Positions 15,713 to 23,693 are shown, counted from the first letter of the stretch. The stretch: 64,000 nucleotides of DNA from JAEUJM01 sp044221555 (GCA_044221555.1 JBGAOY010000010.1:115722-179721); one strand, 5' to 3'. Numbers and translations: made by a program. Notes: generated by a model from the letters alone, not told the origin.

Positions 15713-16603
15713 CTACCCGGTGAAGCGGGGTGCGACCGGTATGGGGTCGGCCACGACGGGTGGGGCGGGGGTGAAGGTGAGGTCCGCGAGCATCAGGCCG
15801 CGGCCGCCGTTGATCGGCGTCGCCAGAAGATCGGTGGCGGCCATGATGCAGCCGATCCTCTCCCGGCAGTCGTAGTCGCCCTCCGGGAAGGAGGCGTGCA
15901 TCGACACCCGCACCACGAAGGTGACGTCGAACTCCCCATCGTGGTTCGCGGTGAGGTCCACGGCGGTGTCGGCGTCGCACCCGCCGCCCACGTGACCGTA
16001 GAACGCACACTGGATCACCTCCACGGGGCCGTCGGGGGAGAATCCTGTCCCGTGGAGCCGAACGGCCTGCCCGTCGACCAGGTCGTCGTGGGGCGTGACG
16101 GTGAGGGTCATCTCGGGGCGCAATGGGCCGTCGGGGTCGAAGGCCAGTGCCACCGCGGTCTCACGGGAGCTGTCGTCGATGGCGACGAACCACAGCTCAC
16201 AGGCCGCGACCCGGCAGTCGACCACCGTCTCGCCTGCGGTGCCCGCCGCTCCGGAGTCCGGCCGGACCAGATCCACAATGGCATCGAGTCGGTACGAGGC
16301 CGAGATGTTGCCGTCGGTGTCGGACACGGCGGTGGCGAGGTTGTCGCAGCCCTGCGTCGGGTCGGACGTGCCCGCCGGGCATTCCTCGACCACCACCGTC
16401 TCCTGGGGGAGGAACCCGGACGCAGTGATCGTGACGATCTGAGCGTCGAGCAGATCGGTCGACGGGTCGATCGCGGCCACGGGCGCTGGCACGGGGCCAT
16501 CCGAGGGGAGGGCGCGAGGTTCGCCGGCCGTGGCGCTCGGGACGAGTACCGCCAGCGTCAGCAGAGAGAGCGCCGTGGCCGCGACGTATCGCCGTGTCTG
16601 CAT
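15713..16603 (-). CDS. Secreted neocarzinostatin-like protein, copy 1
   Basis: A 296-residue exported protein with a signal peptide (about 1-26, ending VPSATAG) and two immunoglobulin-like domains of the neocarzinostatin apoprotein type: DLLDAQIVTITASGFLP with EECPAGTS..GC near 52-90, and DLVDGQAVRLHGTGFSPDGPVEVIQC with a later C-GCD near 173-215. The cysteines are paired as in that family (four per domain). Family members either carry enediyne antibiotics or are uncharacterised surface proteins; no enediyne genes are nearby, so the latter is likelier. It ends in the tail PRFTG shared with its paralogue. The start is supported by GGGAGG six bases upstream. Confidence 0.78.
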   Translation of the reverse strand: MQTRRYVAATALSLLTLAVLVPSATAGEPRALPSDGPVPAPVAAIDPSTDLLDAQIVTITASGFLPQETVVVEECPAGTSDPTQGCDNLATAVSDTDGNISASYRLDAIVDLVRPDSGAAGTAGETVVDCRVAACELWFVAIDDSSRETAVALAFDPDGPLRPEMTLTVTPHDDLVDGQAVRLHGTGFSPDGPVEVIQCAFYGHVGGGCDADTAVDLTANHDGEFDVTFVVRVSMHASFPEGDYDCRERIGCIMAATDLLATPINGGRGLMLADLTFTPAPPVVADPIPVAPRFTG

Positions 16604-16691
16604 TGCACCCTCCCCAGATCGCTTGCCCGCACGCTACCCCCCGACCGGGCGACCACCGGCGGTCGACCAGGTGACGTCGCGTGGGGCGCTG

Positions 16692-17657
16692 TCAGCCGGT
16701 GAAGTGGGGAGTGATCGGCGTCGGCGGGGCGGGTTCGGGAAGGTCGGGTGGGGTAACCGCATCGGTGAAGTCGAGGAACTCGAACAGGTACCCCTGGCCG
16801 AAGTCGATCGGCACGGACCGGTCGACCGCGACCAGGATGCAGTCCTGGCTGCGGCAGTCGACCGGACCGTCGGCCGAGTCGAACCGAAGCGCCACGGCAT
16901 AGGTGGTGTGCAGTGCCCCGAAGGAGTCAGTGGTGAGGCTCTGGACCGCGTCTGCAGCGCAGCCGGTGCCCGAGAGGTCGCTCGACAGCGAGCACTCGAC
17001 CACGTCGACCGGGCCGTCGGGCGTGAACCCGCTGATCCCGACGTCGACGACCTGGCCGTCGACCAGGTGGTCCCTCGGGGTGACGGTGAGTGCCATTTCG
17101 GGCCGGAGGGGCCCATCGGGATCGAAGTCGAGGGCCGCCGTGCCCCGGCGGAAGATGTCGCCGGCAACCGCGACCCAGAGCTCGCAGGCGACGGCCCGGC
17201 AGTCGATGCCCGCCCCCTCCGAACCCGCGGCGCGACCGGGCGTTCGGGCGGCGGCGAACGGCTCGAGCACCGCCGCCAGCTGATACTCCAGGACCAGCTC
17301 GCCGCTGGCGTCGGTCGCGGTGCCGATGACGTTGCCGCATTCGCTCTCCGGCGAGGAGGTGCCCACCACACACTCCGCGACCAGCACGTCCTCGACGCCG
17401 ACGAACCCCGAGGCCGTCACCGTCACCACCTGGCCGTCGAGGAGGTCGAGGTCGGGGCTGACGGTGATCGCCACGGACTCCTGCCCGGAATCGTCGGGTG
17501 CCGCACCCTCACTGGTCACATCACGGTCCGGGGACGAGAGCCGTGGGGCCGGTGCCGGGTCGGCGAAGCTCCCGCCGTCCGCCGTCGCGGTGGGCCCGTG
17601 CACCGCGACGGTCAGCAGCAACGTCACTGCGGCTACGAACCATCGCCCTGCGCGCAT
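16692..17657 (-). CDS. Secreted neocarzinostatin-like protein, copy 2
   Basis: A 321-residue paralogue of the adjacent protein: signal peptide (about 1-27), then two neocarzinostatin-type domains, DLLDGQVVTVTASGFVGVEDVLVAEC (about 71-96) and DHLVDGQVVDVGISGFTPDGPVDVVEC (about 190-216), followed by C-terminal HFTG. The start ATG at 17,657 has GAGGGGG upstream. The 88-base spacing and same strand suggest co-transcription with copy 1. Sequence divergence between the two copies is considerable, so the duplication is not recent. Confidence 0.78.
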   Translation of the reverse strand: MRAGRWFVAAVTLLLTVAVHGPTATADGGSFADPAPAPRLSSPDRDVTSEGAAPDDSGQESVAITVSPDLDLLDGQVVTVTASGFVGVEDVLVAECVVGTSSPESECGNVIGTATDASGELVLEYQLAAVLEPFAAARTPGRAAGSEGAGIDCRAVACELWVAVAGDIFRRGTAALDFDPDGPLRPEMALTVTPRDHLVDGQVVDVGISGFTPDGPVDVVECSLSSDLSGTGCAADAVQSLTTDSFGALHTTYAVALRFDSADGPVDCRSQDCILVAVDRSVPIDFGQGYLFEFLDFTDAVTPPDLPEPAPPTPITPHFTG

Positions 17658-17780
17658 CTCGAACGCCCCCTCGTCGCCCCGATCGCACGCTATACCGCCC
17701 GGCCGCTCCGCTCCGTTCTCGATCCAATGGCCGCCCGAAGCCGGGCGCCGTGTCCTCCATGCCGGGCTCGCCCGCCGGCG

Positions 17781-17870
17781 TCAGCCGGTGAAGGCGGGTT
17801 GTGCCGAGGTCGGCACAGCGGGCACGCTCGGACGTTCGGGTCGTCGGACCGAGAGCTGTCTGCTCGATGC
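17781..17870 (-). pseudogene. Remnant of a third neocarzinostatin-like gene (C-terminus only)
   Basis: On the minus strand a short open stretch ends PSVPAVPTSAQPAFTG followed by TGA, mirroring the Pro-rich tail and FTG terminus of both intact paralogues (…VAPRFTG and …ITPHFTG). The DNA TCAGCCGGTGAA at its end is identical to that at 16,692. Nothing upstream resembles the domains, and the GNAT gene ends at 17,873. I read it as the relic of a third copy; chance similarity of a short Pro-rich tail is the alternative. Confidence 0.45.
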
Positions 17871-17872
17871 GC

Positions 17873-18658
17873 TCAACGGGTGAGCAGGAGCCATCCCTCG
17901 GGCGTCACCGTTGTCGCCCGGTAACCCGACGCGAAGGCGGGGACCAGTACCGATCGTTGGGCGAGGCGCCAATCGCTCGCAAGGCCGGGCTGGCCTCGGC
18001 GCATGGCGATGATGTCCGGGGGCAGCCAGACGCCGATGTCGGTGGCGGGCGGATCGGTGTCGAGCACCACCGGCGCGTCGCCGCGGCCGACGTCCAGCAC
18101 GGGGTAGGCCCCCCTGGGGGCCTCGACCGGCTCGGCCGCGGCATCGACCGCCCAGTGCACCACCATCCGATCGGTGGCGCCGCCGGCGTTGATGCCGTCC
18201 TCGAGGCCGCCGTAGTAGTCCTCCACGTAGCGGACACCGACGGCACCGAGGCGTGTGAGGTTGAACCAGGCGTTGCGCCGCACCAGGGGGTCGAAGGTCC
18301 AGCGGATCTCCGCCACCCCCCGGTCCCGGCACCAGCGGCGCTGATGCTGCTTCAGGGCCATGCCCACACCCAAGCCCTGCGACGCGGCCTCGACCCCGGC
18401 GACGTGCGAGTGGAGGAAGCGGGTCCCGTCTGCATCATCGATGCCGAACCAGGCGGCGGCGCCGCCGATCAACGCGCCCATCGGGTCGAAGGCGCCCACC
18501 ACGTAGTTGCCCGAGTGGGCCAGCGCGATCAGCACCTCGCCGGCCATCGGTGTCTCGGCGGGGGGCAGGCCCCAGATCTCGGCGTACACGTCGGCCATGG
18601 TGTGGCACTCGTCCGGCGTCGTCAGCGCCCGCACCTCGACCGCCGTGGGCTTGCTCAC
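17873..18658 (-). CDS. GNAT-family N-acyltransferase (COG3375-like)
   Basis: A 261-residue acyltransferase of the type often annotated as predicted GNAT superfamily. The core has VVGAFDPMGALIGGAAAWFG, HSHVAGVEAASQGLGVGMALKQHQRRWC (the pyrophosphate-binding Q-G-x-G segment) and IRWTFDPLVRRNAWFNLTRLGA, which is characteristic of COG3375. GTG 18,658 chosen because the N-terminus VEVRALTTPDECHTMADVY starts right after. In Geobacillus and relatives, this kind of enzyme N-succinylates D-amino acids and is encoded next to N-succinylamino acid racemase. The racemase-like gene is just upstream here (18,795-19,904), separated by a perfect inverted repeat. Confidence 0.83.
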   Translation of the reverse strand: MSKPTAVEVRALTTPDECHTMADVYAEIWGLPPAETPMAGEVLIALAHSGNYVVGAFDPMGALIGGAAAWFGIDDADGTRFLHSHVAGVEAASQGLGVGMALKQHQRRWCRDRGVAEIRWTFDPLVRRNAWFNLTRLGAVGVRYVEDYYGGLEDGINAGGATDRMVVHWAVDAAAEPVEAPRGAYPVLDVGRGDAPVVLDTDPPATDIGVWLPPDIIAMRRGQPGLASDWRLAQRSVLVPAFASGYRATTVTPEGWLLLTR

Positions 18659-18716
18659 GGCTCGATGATGCTCGCATCCGCCGTTCTGGGACGTGATGGC
18701 CGCAGGCCACCCCATC

Positions 18717-18758
18717 TGGCACCGGATTTCGGTGCCAGGGCACCGAAATCCGGTGCCA
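18717..18758. promoter_or_regulatory. Perfect 20-bp inverted repeat between racemase and GNAT genes
   Basis: TGGCACCGGATTTCGGTGCC, two bases (AG), then its exact reverse complement. Each arm also contains GGCACC/GGTGCC, so alternative smaller hairpins can form. It lies in the 136-base gap between two co-directional minus-strand genes. There is no T-tract, so a classical intrinsic terminator is not clear; attenuator, operator or cruciform are all possible. Confidence 0.75.
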
Positions 18759-18794
18759 GTTCGGGGGAGGTTGGCCGCCGGCCGGCAAACGTCC

Positions 18795-19904
18795 TCACGA
18801 CGGGCGGAGCCACTCGGTGTGGGTGGTGAACTGCTCGAGGCGCTCCGGGACCGGCTCGGCGCCGATGCCGGGGGCGGTGGGCACGTCGAGGCCGCCGTCG
18901 CGCAGGACGAGCGGCTCGGTGAGGTCGGTGGTGAAGAAGCGGTCGGAGCCCGAGGTGTCGCCCGGCAGCGTGAAGCCGGGCAGTGCCGCGAGGGCCACGT
19001 TGGCGGCACGACCCAACCCCGTCTCGACCATGCCGCCGCACCAGACGGGCACCCCCCGTTCACGGCAGGCGTCGTGGACGCGGACGGCTTCGAGGTAGCC
19101 GCCCACCCGCCCGGCCTTGATGTTGACCACCGAGCAGGCGCCGCGGTCGACGGCGTCGACCGCGCCGGCGGCCGAGAGGATGCTCTCGTCGAGGCAGATC
19201 GGGGTGCGCACCCGCTTCGCCAGCTCGACGTGGCCGGCGATGTCGTCCTCGGCCAGCGGTTGCTCGATGAGCAGCAGGTCGAACTCGTCGAGGGCGGCGA
19301 GGTGGTCGGCGTCGGCGACGGTGTACGCCGTGTTGGCGTCGACCTGCAGGGGCACGTCGGGGCCGACGCGCTCGCGGACCGCCCGCACGGGCTCGATGTC
19401 GAACCCCGGCTCGATCTTCAGCTTGATGCGGCGGTAGCCCTCCGCGAGGTACCCGTCGACGGCGTCGACCAACTCGGGGATCGACGGGTGGATGCCCACC
19501 GACACCCCCGACGGCACCCAGTCGGCGGTGGCGCCGAGGCGGTTGCCGAGGGACTCGCCGGCGGCGCGCAGCTCGGCGTCGAGCACGGCCATCTCCAGCG
19601 CGGCCTTGGCCATCCGGTGCTCCTTCACGAACTCGGTGAGGGGGAGCACCCGGTCGGCAGCGAGCTCGGTGGCGGCGAACAGCGCCGGCGCCAGCCAGCG
19701 CCGCAGCACCTCGACCGCACCGGCGATGAACTCGCTCGAGTAGAAGGGGTCGGTCATGGCCACGCACTCGCCCCAGCCCTCACCCCCGTCGGTGACCGCC
19801 CGCAGGATGATCGCCTCCTTCACCACTTCGGTGCCGAACGAGGTGCGGAACGGGGTCACCAGCGGCAGCGCCACCACCCGAAGCTCGACCGCTTCGAGCC
19901 TCAT
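18795..19904 (-). CDS. o-Succinylbenzoate synthase / N-succinylamino acid racemase (enolase superfamily)
   Basis: A 369-residue enolase-superfamily enzyme of the muconate lactonising subgroup with all catalytic residues: Lys161 and Lys163 (IKLKIEP), Asp189 (VDANTAY), Glu214 (LIEQPL), Asp239 (LDES) and Lys263 (NIKAGR). Length and residue numbers match the Amycolatopsis N-acylamino acid racemase/OSBS almost exactly. The family does either OSBS (menaquinone synthesis) or racemisation of N-succinylamino acids. No other men genes are nearby, while a COG3375-type acyltransferase is. A role in converting D- to L-amino acids is therefore favoured; the needed desuccinylase is not in the window. Confidence 0.87.
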   Translation of the reverse strand: MRLEAVELRVVALPLVTPFRTSFGTEVVKEAIILRAVTDGGEGWGECVAMTDPFYSSEFIAGAVEVLRRWLAPALFAATELAADRVLPLTEFVKEHRMAKAALEMAVLDAELRAAGESLGNRLGATADWVPSGVSVGIHPSIPELVDAVDGYLAEGYRRIKLKIEPGFDIEPVRAVRERVGPDVPLQVDANTAYTVADADHLAALDEFDLLLIEQPLAEDDIAGHVELAKRVRTPICLDESILSAAGAVDAVDRGACSVVNIKAGRVGGYLEAVRVHDACRERGVPVWCGGMVETGLGRAANVALAALPGFTLPGDTSGSDRFFTTDLTEPLVLRDGGLDVPTAPGIGAEPVPERLEQFTTHTEWLRPS

Positions 19905-19950
19905 GGGGCTCAGGCCCTTCCTGGGCCGCGAGGCCGTTCCGCCAGGCGCG

Positions 19951-20051
19951 GCCGACGAGGGACGAGGAGGCCATGACGATCGCGATGAGGCGTCAGCCGA
20001 AGAGCCATGCGCAGGCCATGACGATCGCGATGAGGCGTCAGCCCAAGAGCC
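19951..20051 (+). repeat. Dispersed repeat, copies C1 and C2 in tandem
   Basis: The core GCCATGACGATCGCGATGAG followed by GCGTCAGCC and AAGAGCC occurs twice, 45 bases apart, with a shortened GACGAGGGACGAGGAGG leader before the first. It corresponds to the second half of dispersed copies A and B. It lies between the enoyl-CoA hydratase stop and the racemase start, reading opposite to both genes. Confidence 0.78.
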
Positions 20052-20061
20052 ATGAGCAGGC

Positions 20062-20913
20062 TCACCAGCCCTTGAATTCGGTGGGGCGGCGCTCCTTGAA
20101 GCTGTTCACGCCCTCGTTGGCGTCGTGGGTGTGCATCACCAGCTCCTGCACGAGCGCCTCGTCGCCGAAGTGGGTGGTGCGATCGACGTCGAGCGAGCGG
20201 TTGAGGAGCCACTTGGACAGGCCGATGGCCTTGGTGGGCCCGCCGGCCAGGCGCTCGGCCCACTCGCGGGTGGCCGCCTCGAGCTCGTCGCCGGGCACCA
20301 CCTTGTTGACGATGCCCAGGCGCTCGGCGTCGGCGGCGTCGAGGTCGTCGCCGAAGAAGATCAGCTCCTTGGCCTTGTGCATCCCGACGATGCGGGGGAG
20401 GAGGTAGGCGCCCCCGCCGTCGGGGGCGATGCCCCGGCGGACGAACACCTCGATGAAGCGCACGCCCTCGGCGGCGATCACGAGATCGGCGGCCAGGGCC
20501 ATGTGGGCACCGATGCCCGCGGCGGTGCCGTTCACCGCGGCGATCACCGGCTTCTCGCAATCCATGATGGCGGCGATCAGCCGTTGGGCGCCGGTGGCGA
20601 TCATGCGGGCCACGTCGCCCACCGCCCGATCCGGCGCGCCCTCGGGGGGCGGCTCGGACGGTCCGGGCTGCGCGGCCCGCAGGTCGGCGCCCGTGCAGAA
20701 CCCCTTGGTGCCGCTGGCGGTGAGCACCACCGCCCGCACGTGCAGCGAGGCGCTGGCCTCGGCCAGCAGGTCGATGAGCCGATTGCGCTGCGCCGGCGTG
20801 ATGGCGTTGGCGGCATCGGGGCGATTGAGGGTGATCCAGGCCACCCCGTTCTCGACCCGGTGCAGCAGGTCGTCGTCCGGGGCGGCGGTGTCAGCAGGGG
20901 AAGCGTCGGTCAC
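20062..20913 (-). CDS. Enoyl-CoA hydratase/isomerase family protein
   Basis: A crotonase of 283 residues from GTG 20,913 (a start at 20,949 would add 12). It has ITLNRPDAANAITP, FCTGADLRAAQ (the oxyanion-hole region), KPVIAAVNGTAAGIGAHMALAADLV and the Glu-containing FIEVFVRRGIAPDGGGAYLLPRIVG segment, and ends in the typical NSFKERRPTEFKGW. It would hydrate or isomerise enoyl-CoA esters in beta-oxidation. The Glu pair usual in true hydratases is only partly obvious (IAPDGGGAY has Asp-Gly), so an isomerase or other crotonase reaction cannot be excluded. Repeat copies C1/C2 lie immediately downstream. Confidence 0.87.
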   Translation of the reverse strand: MTDASPADTAAPDDDLLHRVENGVAWITLNRPDAANAITPAQRNRLIDLLAEASASLHVRAVVLTASGTKGFCTGADLRAAQPGPSEPPPEGAPDRAVGDVARMIATGAQRLIAAIMDCEKPVIAAVNGTAAGIGAHMALAADLVIAAEGVRFIEVFVRRGIAPDGGGAYLLPRIVGMHKAKELIFFGDDLDAADAERLGIVNKVVPGDELEAATREWAERLAGGPTKAIGLSKWLLNRSLDVDRTTHFGDEALVQELVMHTHDANEGVNSFKERRPTEFKGW

Positions 20914-21060
20914 CCCGACATCGTGCCCCACGTCTGAGGGGCCGGGCACGATCGGTCGGGACGGTCAGCGGGGGCGCGAGGCTGCGCAGCGAGGCGGAGC
21001 AGCGGTGCGGTCGAACCGGATGCCGAAGGCGCTCCGACGAAGTCGGAGCCGATGTGGGGC

Positions 21061-21675
21061 TCAGCTGGCGATGTCGAGCTTCTGGGCCCGGGTGAAGCGG
21101 TCGGCCACGTTGTCCCAGTTGACGATGTTCCACAGGGCGTCGACGTAGTCGGCCTTCACGTTCTTGTACTGCAGGTAGAACGCGTGCTCCCAGGCATCGA
21201 ACACGAGCAGCGGCGCCGCGCTCTGGCCGATGTTGCCCTGATGGTCGTACACCTGCTCGACGAACAGGCGAGCGCCCATCGGGTCGTAGGCGAGCACGCC
21301 CCATCCCGATCCCTGGACGGTGGTGGTGGCCGCGGTGAGTTGGCCCTTGAAGCCGTCGAACGAGCCGAAGCTCTCGATGATGGCGTCGGCCAGCGCCCCC
21401 TCGGGCTTGTCGCCGCCGTCGGGGCTGAGGTTCGTCCAGAACACCGAGTGCAGGATGTGGCCCGACAGGTTGAACGCCAGGGTCTTCTGCAGGCCGACGA
21501 TCGACTCGAAGTCGTCGGACTCTCGGGCATCGGCCAGCTTGGCCAGCGTGTCGTTGGCGCCCTTCACGTAGGCCGCGTGGTGCTTGTCGTGGTGCAACTC
21601 GAGCACCTCGGCCGAGTAGTGCGGCTCGAGCGCGCTGTAGTCGTAGGGCAGATCGGGGAGTGAGTACTGGGGCAT
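21061..21675 (-). CDS. sodA: Superoxide dismutase, Fe/Mn type
   Basis: A 204-residue cytosolic-type superoxide dismutase. Metal ligands are visible: His28 (ELHHDKHH), His76 (ILHSVFW), Asp160 and His164 (FDAWEHAFY). The DHQGN segment at about 144-148 has the His-Gln arrangement common in actinobacterial Fe- or cambialistic SODs, so metal use cannot be fixed from sequence. No signal peptide is present. It is transcribed away from the SDR at 21,820, sharing a 144-base intergenic region with a KstR-type box at its far end. Confidence 0.95.
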   Translation of the reverse strand: MPQYSLPDLPYDYSALEPHYSAEVLELHHDKHHAAYVKGANDTLAKLADARESDDFESIVGLQKTLAFNLSGHILHSVFWTNLSPDGGDKPEGALADAIIESFGSFDGFKGQLTAATTTVQGSGWGVLAYDPMGARLFVEQVYDHQGNIGQSAAPLLVFDAWEHAFYLQYKNVKADYVDALWNIVNWDNVADRFTRAQKLDIAS

Positions 21676-21790
21676 CGGTCGTACCTTCCTTGGTCACCGT
21701 GAGGGTCCGACTCCTCTCTACCCTCGTTTCCGGCGGTTCGCTCCCGTTTCCGGTGCTTCGCGTGCCGCCCCCTAACATGGCGGCCGGATC

Positions 21791-21804
21791 GAGAACACGT
21801 TCTA
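21791..21804 (+). promoter_or_regulatory. KstR-type operator before the SDR directon
   Basis: GAGAACACGTTCTA carries the full AACnnGTT core and both flanking AG/CT steps of the mycobacterial KstR consensus TnnAACnnGTTnnA, differing only in the first base. It overlaps the probable ribosome-binding site AGGAG (21,804-21,808) of the GTG at 21,820, so a bound repressor would block the start of the whole 21.8-32.0 kb directon. Confidence 0.74.
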
Positions 21805-21819
21805 GGAGAACAGACGACA

Positions 21820-22719
21820 GTGAGCGGCTACCTCGAAGGAAAGTCCATCGCGATCACCGGCGCCGGCCGTGGCATCGGCCGCGCCGTAGCGCTGCTGGCG
21901 GCCGCCGAGGGGGCCAAGGTGGTCGTGGCCGACTACGGCGTGAGCATGGCCGGTGAGGACCCGAGCAGCGAGGTCGCCGACGCGGTCGTGGCCGAGATCG
22001 TCGCCGCCGGCGGCGAGGCCGTCGCCGTGGCCGACACGGTCACCACCATGGAGGGCGGCGCCCGCATCGTGCAGGCCGCCATCGACTCGTTCGGCAAGAT
22101 CGACGGGGTCGTCTGCGTGGCCGGGAACCTCCGCGAGCGCATGTTCTTCAACATGTCCGAGGACGAGTGGGACGCGGTCCTCGAGACCCACCTGAAGGGC
22201 ACCTTCACGGTGTTCCGCGCCGCCGCCCCCCACTTCAAGGCGCAGGCGTCGGGCCGCATGATCGCGTTCACGTCCGGCGCCTTCACCGGCAGCATCGCGC
22301 AGGCCAACTACGCCTCGGCCAAGGGCGCCATCATCTCGCTCGTGCGCAGCGTCGCCGCCGGCATGCACCGCTACAACGTCACCGCCAACGCCATCGCCCC
22401 GGTGGCCCGCACCCGCATGTCCGAGAACGTGCCCATGGAGCTCGACATGGGCACCCCCGAGGACGTGGCGCCCATGGTCGCGTACCTGCTGTCCGACAAG
22501 GCCCAGGAGGTGACCGGTCAGGTCTACACGGCCAACGGCGGCACCATCGCCGTCTGGGACCAGCCCCACGAGGTGCGCGAGATGCGCAAGGACGGCCGCT
22601 GGACCCCCGAGGAGATCGAAGCCCGCTTCGACGAGGTGGGTGTCGAGCCCATGCCCCTGATCGCCCAGATCGAGGAGCGCCGGGCCGCCGCGGCCAGCGG
22701 CGAGAAGCCCAACGCCTAG
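21820..22719 (+). CDS. SDR-family oxidoreductase, first gene of KstR-type directon
   Basis: A 299-residue short-chain dehydrogenase with TGAGRGIGRAVALL (about 11-24), a YASAK catalytic pair, the VCVAGNLRERMFFNMSEDEWDAV segment typical of multifunctional-enzyme-type hydroxyacyl-CoA dehydrogenases, and a long C-terminal tail (DGRWTPEEIEARFDEVGVEPMPL). The usual NNAG is replaced by VAGN. It resembles the SDRs found with steroid or acyl-CoA catabolism, but I cannot pin an exact orthologue. GTG start with AGGAG upstream; the KstR-type box overlaps the leader. The next gene follows after 15 bases. Confidence 0.85.
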   Translation: MSGYLEGKSIAITGAGRGIGRAVALLAAAEGAKVVVADYGVSMAGEDPSSEVADAVVAEIVAAGGEAVAVADTVTTMEGGARIVQAAIDSFGKIDGVVCVAGNLRERMFFNMSEDEWDAVLETHLKGTFTVFRAAAPHFKAQASGRMIAFTSGAFTGSIAQANYASAKGAIISLVRSVAAGMHRYNVTANAIAPVARTRMSENVPMELDMGTPEDVAPMVAYLLSDKAQEVTGQVYTANGGTIAVWDQPHEVREMRKDGRWTPEEIEARFDEVGVEPMPLIAQIEERRAAAASGEKPNA

Positions 22720-22734
22720 CAGGGGGACGCGACC

Positions 22735-23655
22735 GTGGCCCTGACCCCCGAGTTCCACGAGGTGGCGGCGGCGGTCCGCAACTGGGGCCGGTGGGGCGAC
22801 GACGACGAGATCGGCACCCTCAACCTGATCACGCCGGAGGTGCGCCGCCGGGCCGCCGCCGCGGTGCGATCGGGGCGCGCCTTCTCCTTGGCCATGCCCC
22901 TCGACGAGGTCGAGGGCATCCAGGTGGGGGTCATCCCCGGGCGCAACAACCCGGTGCACCGCATGACGATGGTCAACGGTGCCCTCGATGCCGAGGACCC
23001 CGACGCCTTCACCAGCGACGACGCCGTCGACCTGTCGATGCAAGCGGCGACGCACTGGGACGGCCTCGGCCACGTCAGCTACGGCGGCCACCTCTACAAC
23101 GGCTATCCGGCGGACACGATCGACGAGGCCGGCGCCGGCCGCTGCGGCATCCACCGCATCACCACCCTCACCAGCCGCGGGGTGCTGCTCGACGTGGCCC
23201 GGGTGAAGGGGGTCGACGTGCTCGAGGCCGGGTACCCGGTCACCGCAGACGACCTCGACGGCGCCGCCGACCTCGGCGGGCTGACCGTCGAGCCCGGCGA
23301 CGTCGTCCTCGTGCGCACGGGCCAGGCCGGGCTGCTGCCGGACAAGTGGGCGTACACCCTCGGCGGTGCCGGCCTCACCCTGTCGACGGCGCAGTGGTTC
23401 CGCGCCCACGACGTCGCCGCGGTGGCCACCGACAGCCTCATCTTCGAGGTGTACCCCTTCGAGGGCGGCATGACCCTGCCGGTCCACCTGCTCCACCTGG
23501 TGGAGATGGGCATGACCCAGGGCCAGAACTGGCTGCTCGACGAGCTCGCCGCCGACTGCGCCGACGACGGCCAGTACGACTTCTTCCTCGACGCCTCGCC
23601 GCTGCCCTTCGTGCGGGCCGTGGGCTCGCCCGTCAACCCCGTGGCCGTCAAGTAG
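22735..23655 (+). CDS. Cyclase-family (kynurenine-formamidase-like) metal hydrolase
   Basis: A 306-residue member of the cyclase family (PF04199 type), which includes kynurenine formamidase and isatin hydrolase. The family metal motif HxGTHxDxxxH appears as ATHWDGLGHVSY (about residues 103-114): the central THxDxxxH is changed to T-H-W-D-G-L-G-H, keeping two His and one Asp. The C-terminal FDVYP-type region here is LIFEVYPFEGGMTLPVHLLHLVEMGM. The opening RNWGRWGDDDEIGTLNLITPE is typical of the long actinobacterial subgroup. It probably hydrolyses a cyclic amide or lactone; position between SDR genes suggests a ring or ester intermediate. GTG start 22,735. Confidence 0.84.
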   Translation: MALTPEFHEVAAAVRNWGRWGDDDEIGTLNLITPEVRRRAAAAVRSGRAFSLAMPLDEVEGIQVGVIPGRNNPVHRMTMVNGALDAEDPDAFTSDDAVDLSMQAATHWDGLGHVSYGGHLYNGYPADTIDEAGAGRCGIHRITTLTSRGVLLDVARVKGVDVLEAGYPVTADDLDGAADLGGLTVEPGDVVLVRTGQAGLLPDKWAYTLGGAGLTLSTAQWFRAHDVAAVATDSLIFEVYPFEGGMTLPVHLLHLVEMGMTQGQNWLLDELAADCADDGQYDFFLDASPLPFVRAVGSPVNPVAVK

Positions 23656-23693
23656 CGGGCCCTCGCTCCGCTTCGAGCGCCTACGGTGCGGCC

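Noticed and set aside
15713..17657. Enediyne antibiotic biosynthesis cluster inferred from the neocarzinostatin-like proteins
   Set aside because: No polyketide synthase or enediyne cassette is present in the window; the fold alone does not show antibiotic carriage.
18795..19904. Gene symbol menC for the enolase-superfamily protein
   Set aside because: OSBS and racemase activities overlap in this family, and the neighbouring GNAT suggests amino-acid racemisation; a menaquinone role is not shown.
4991..20051. Tandem and dispersed repeats as a CRISPR array
   Set aside because: Only two or three units, no regular unique spacers, and no cas genes in the window.
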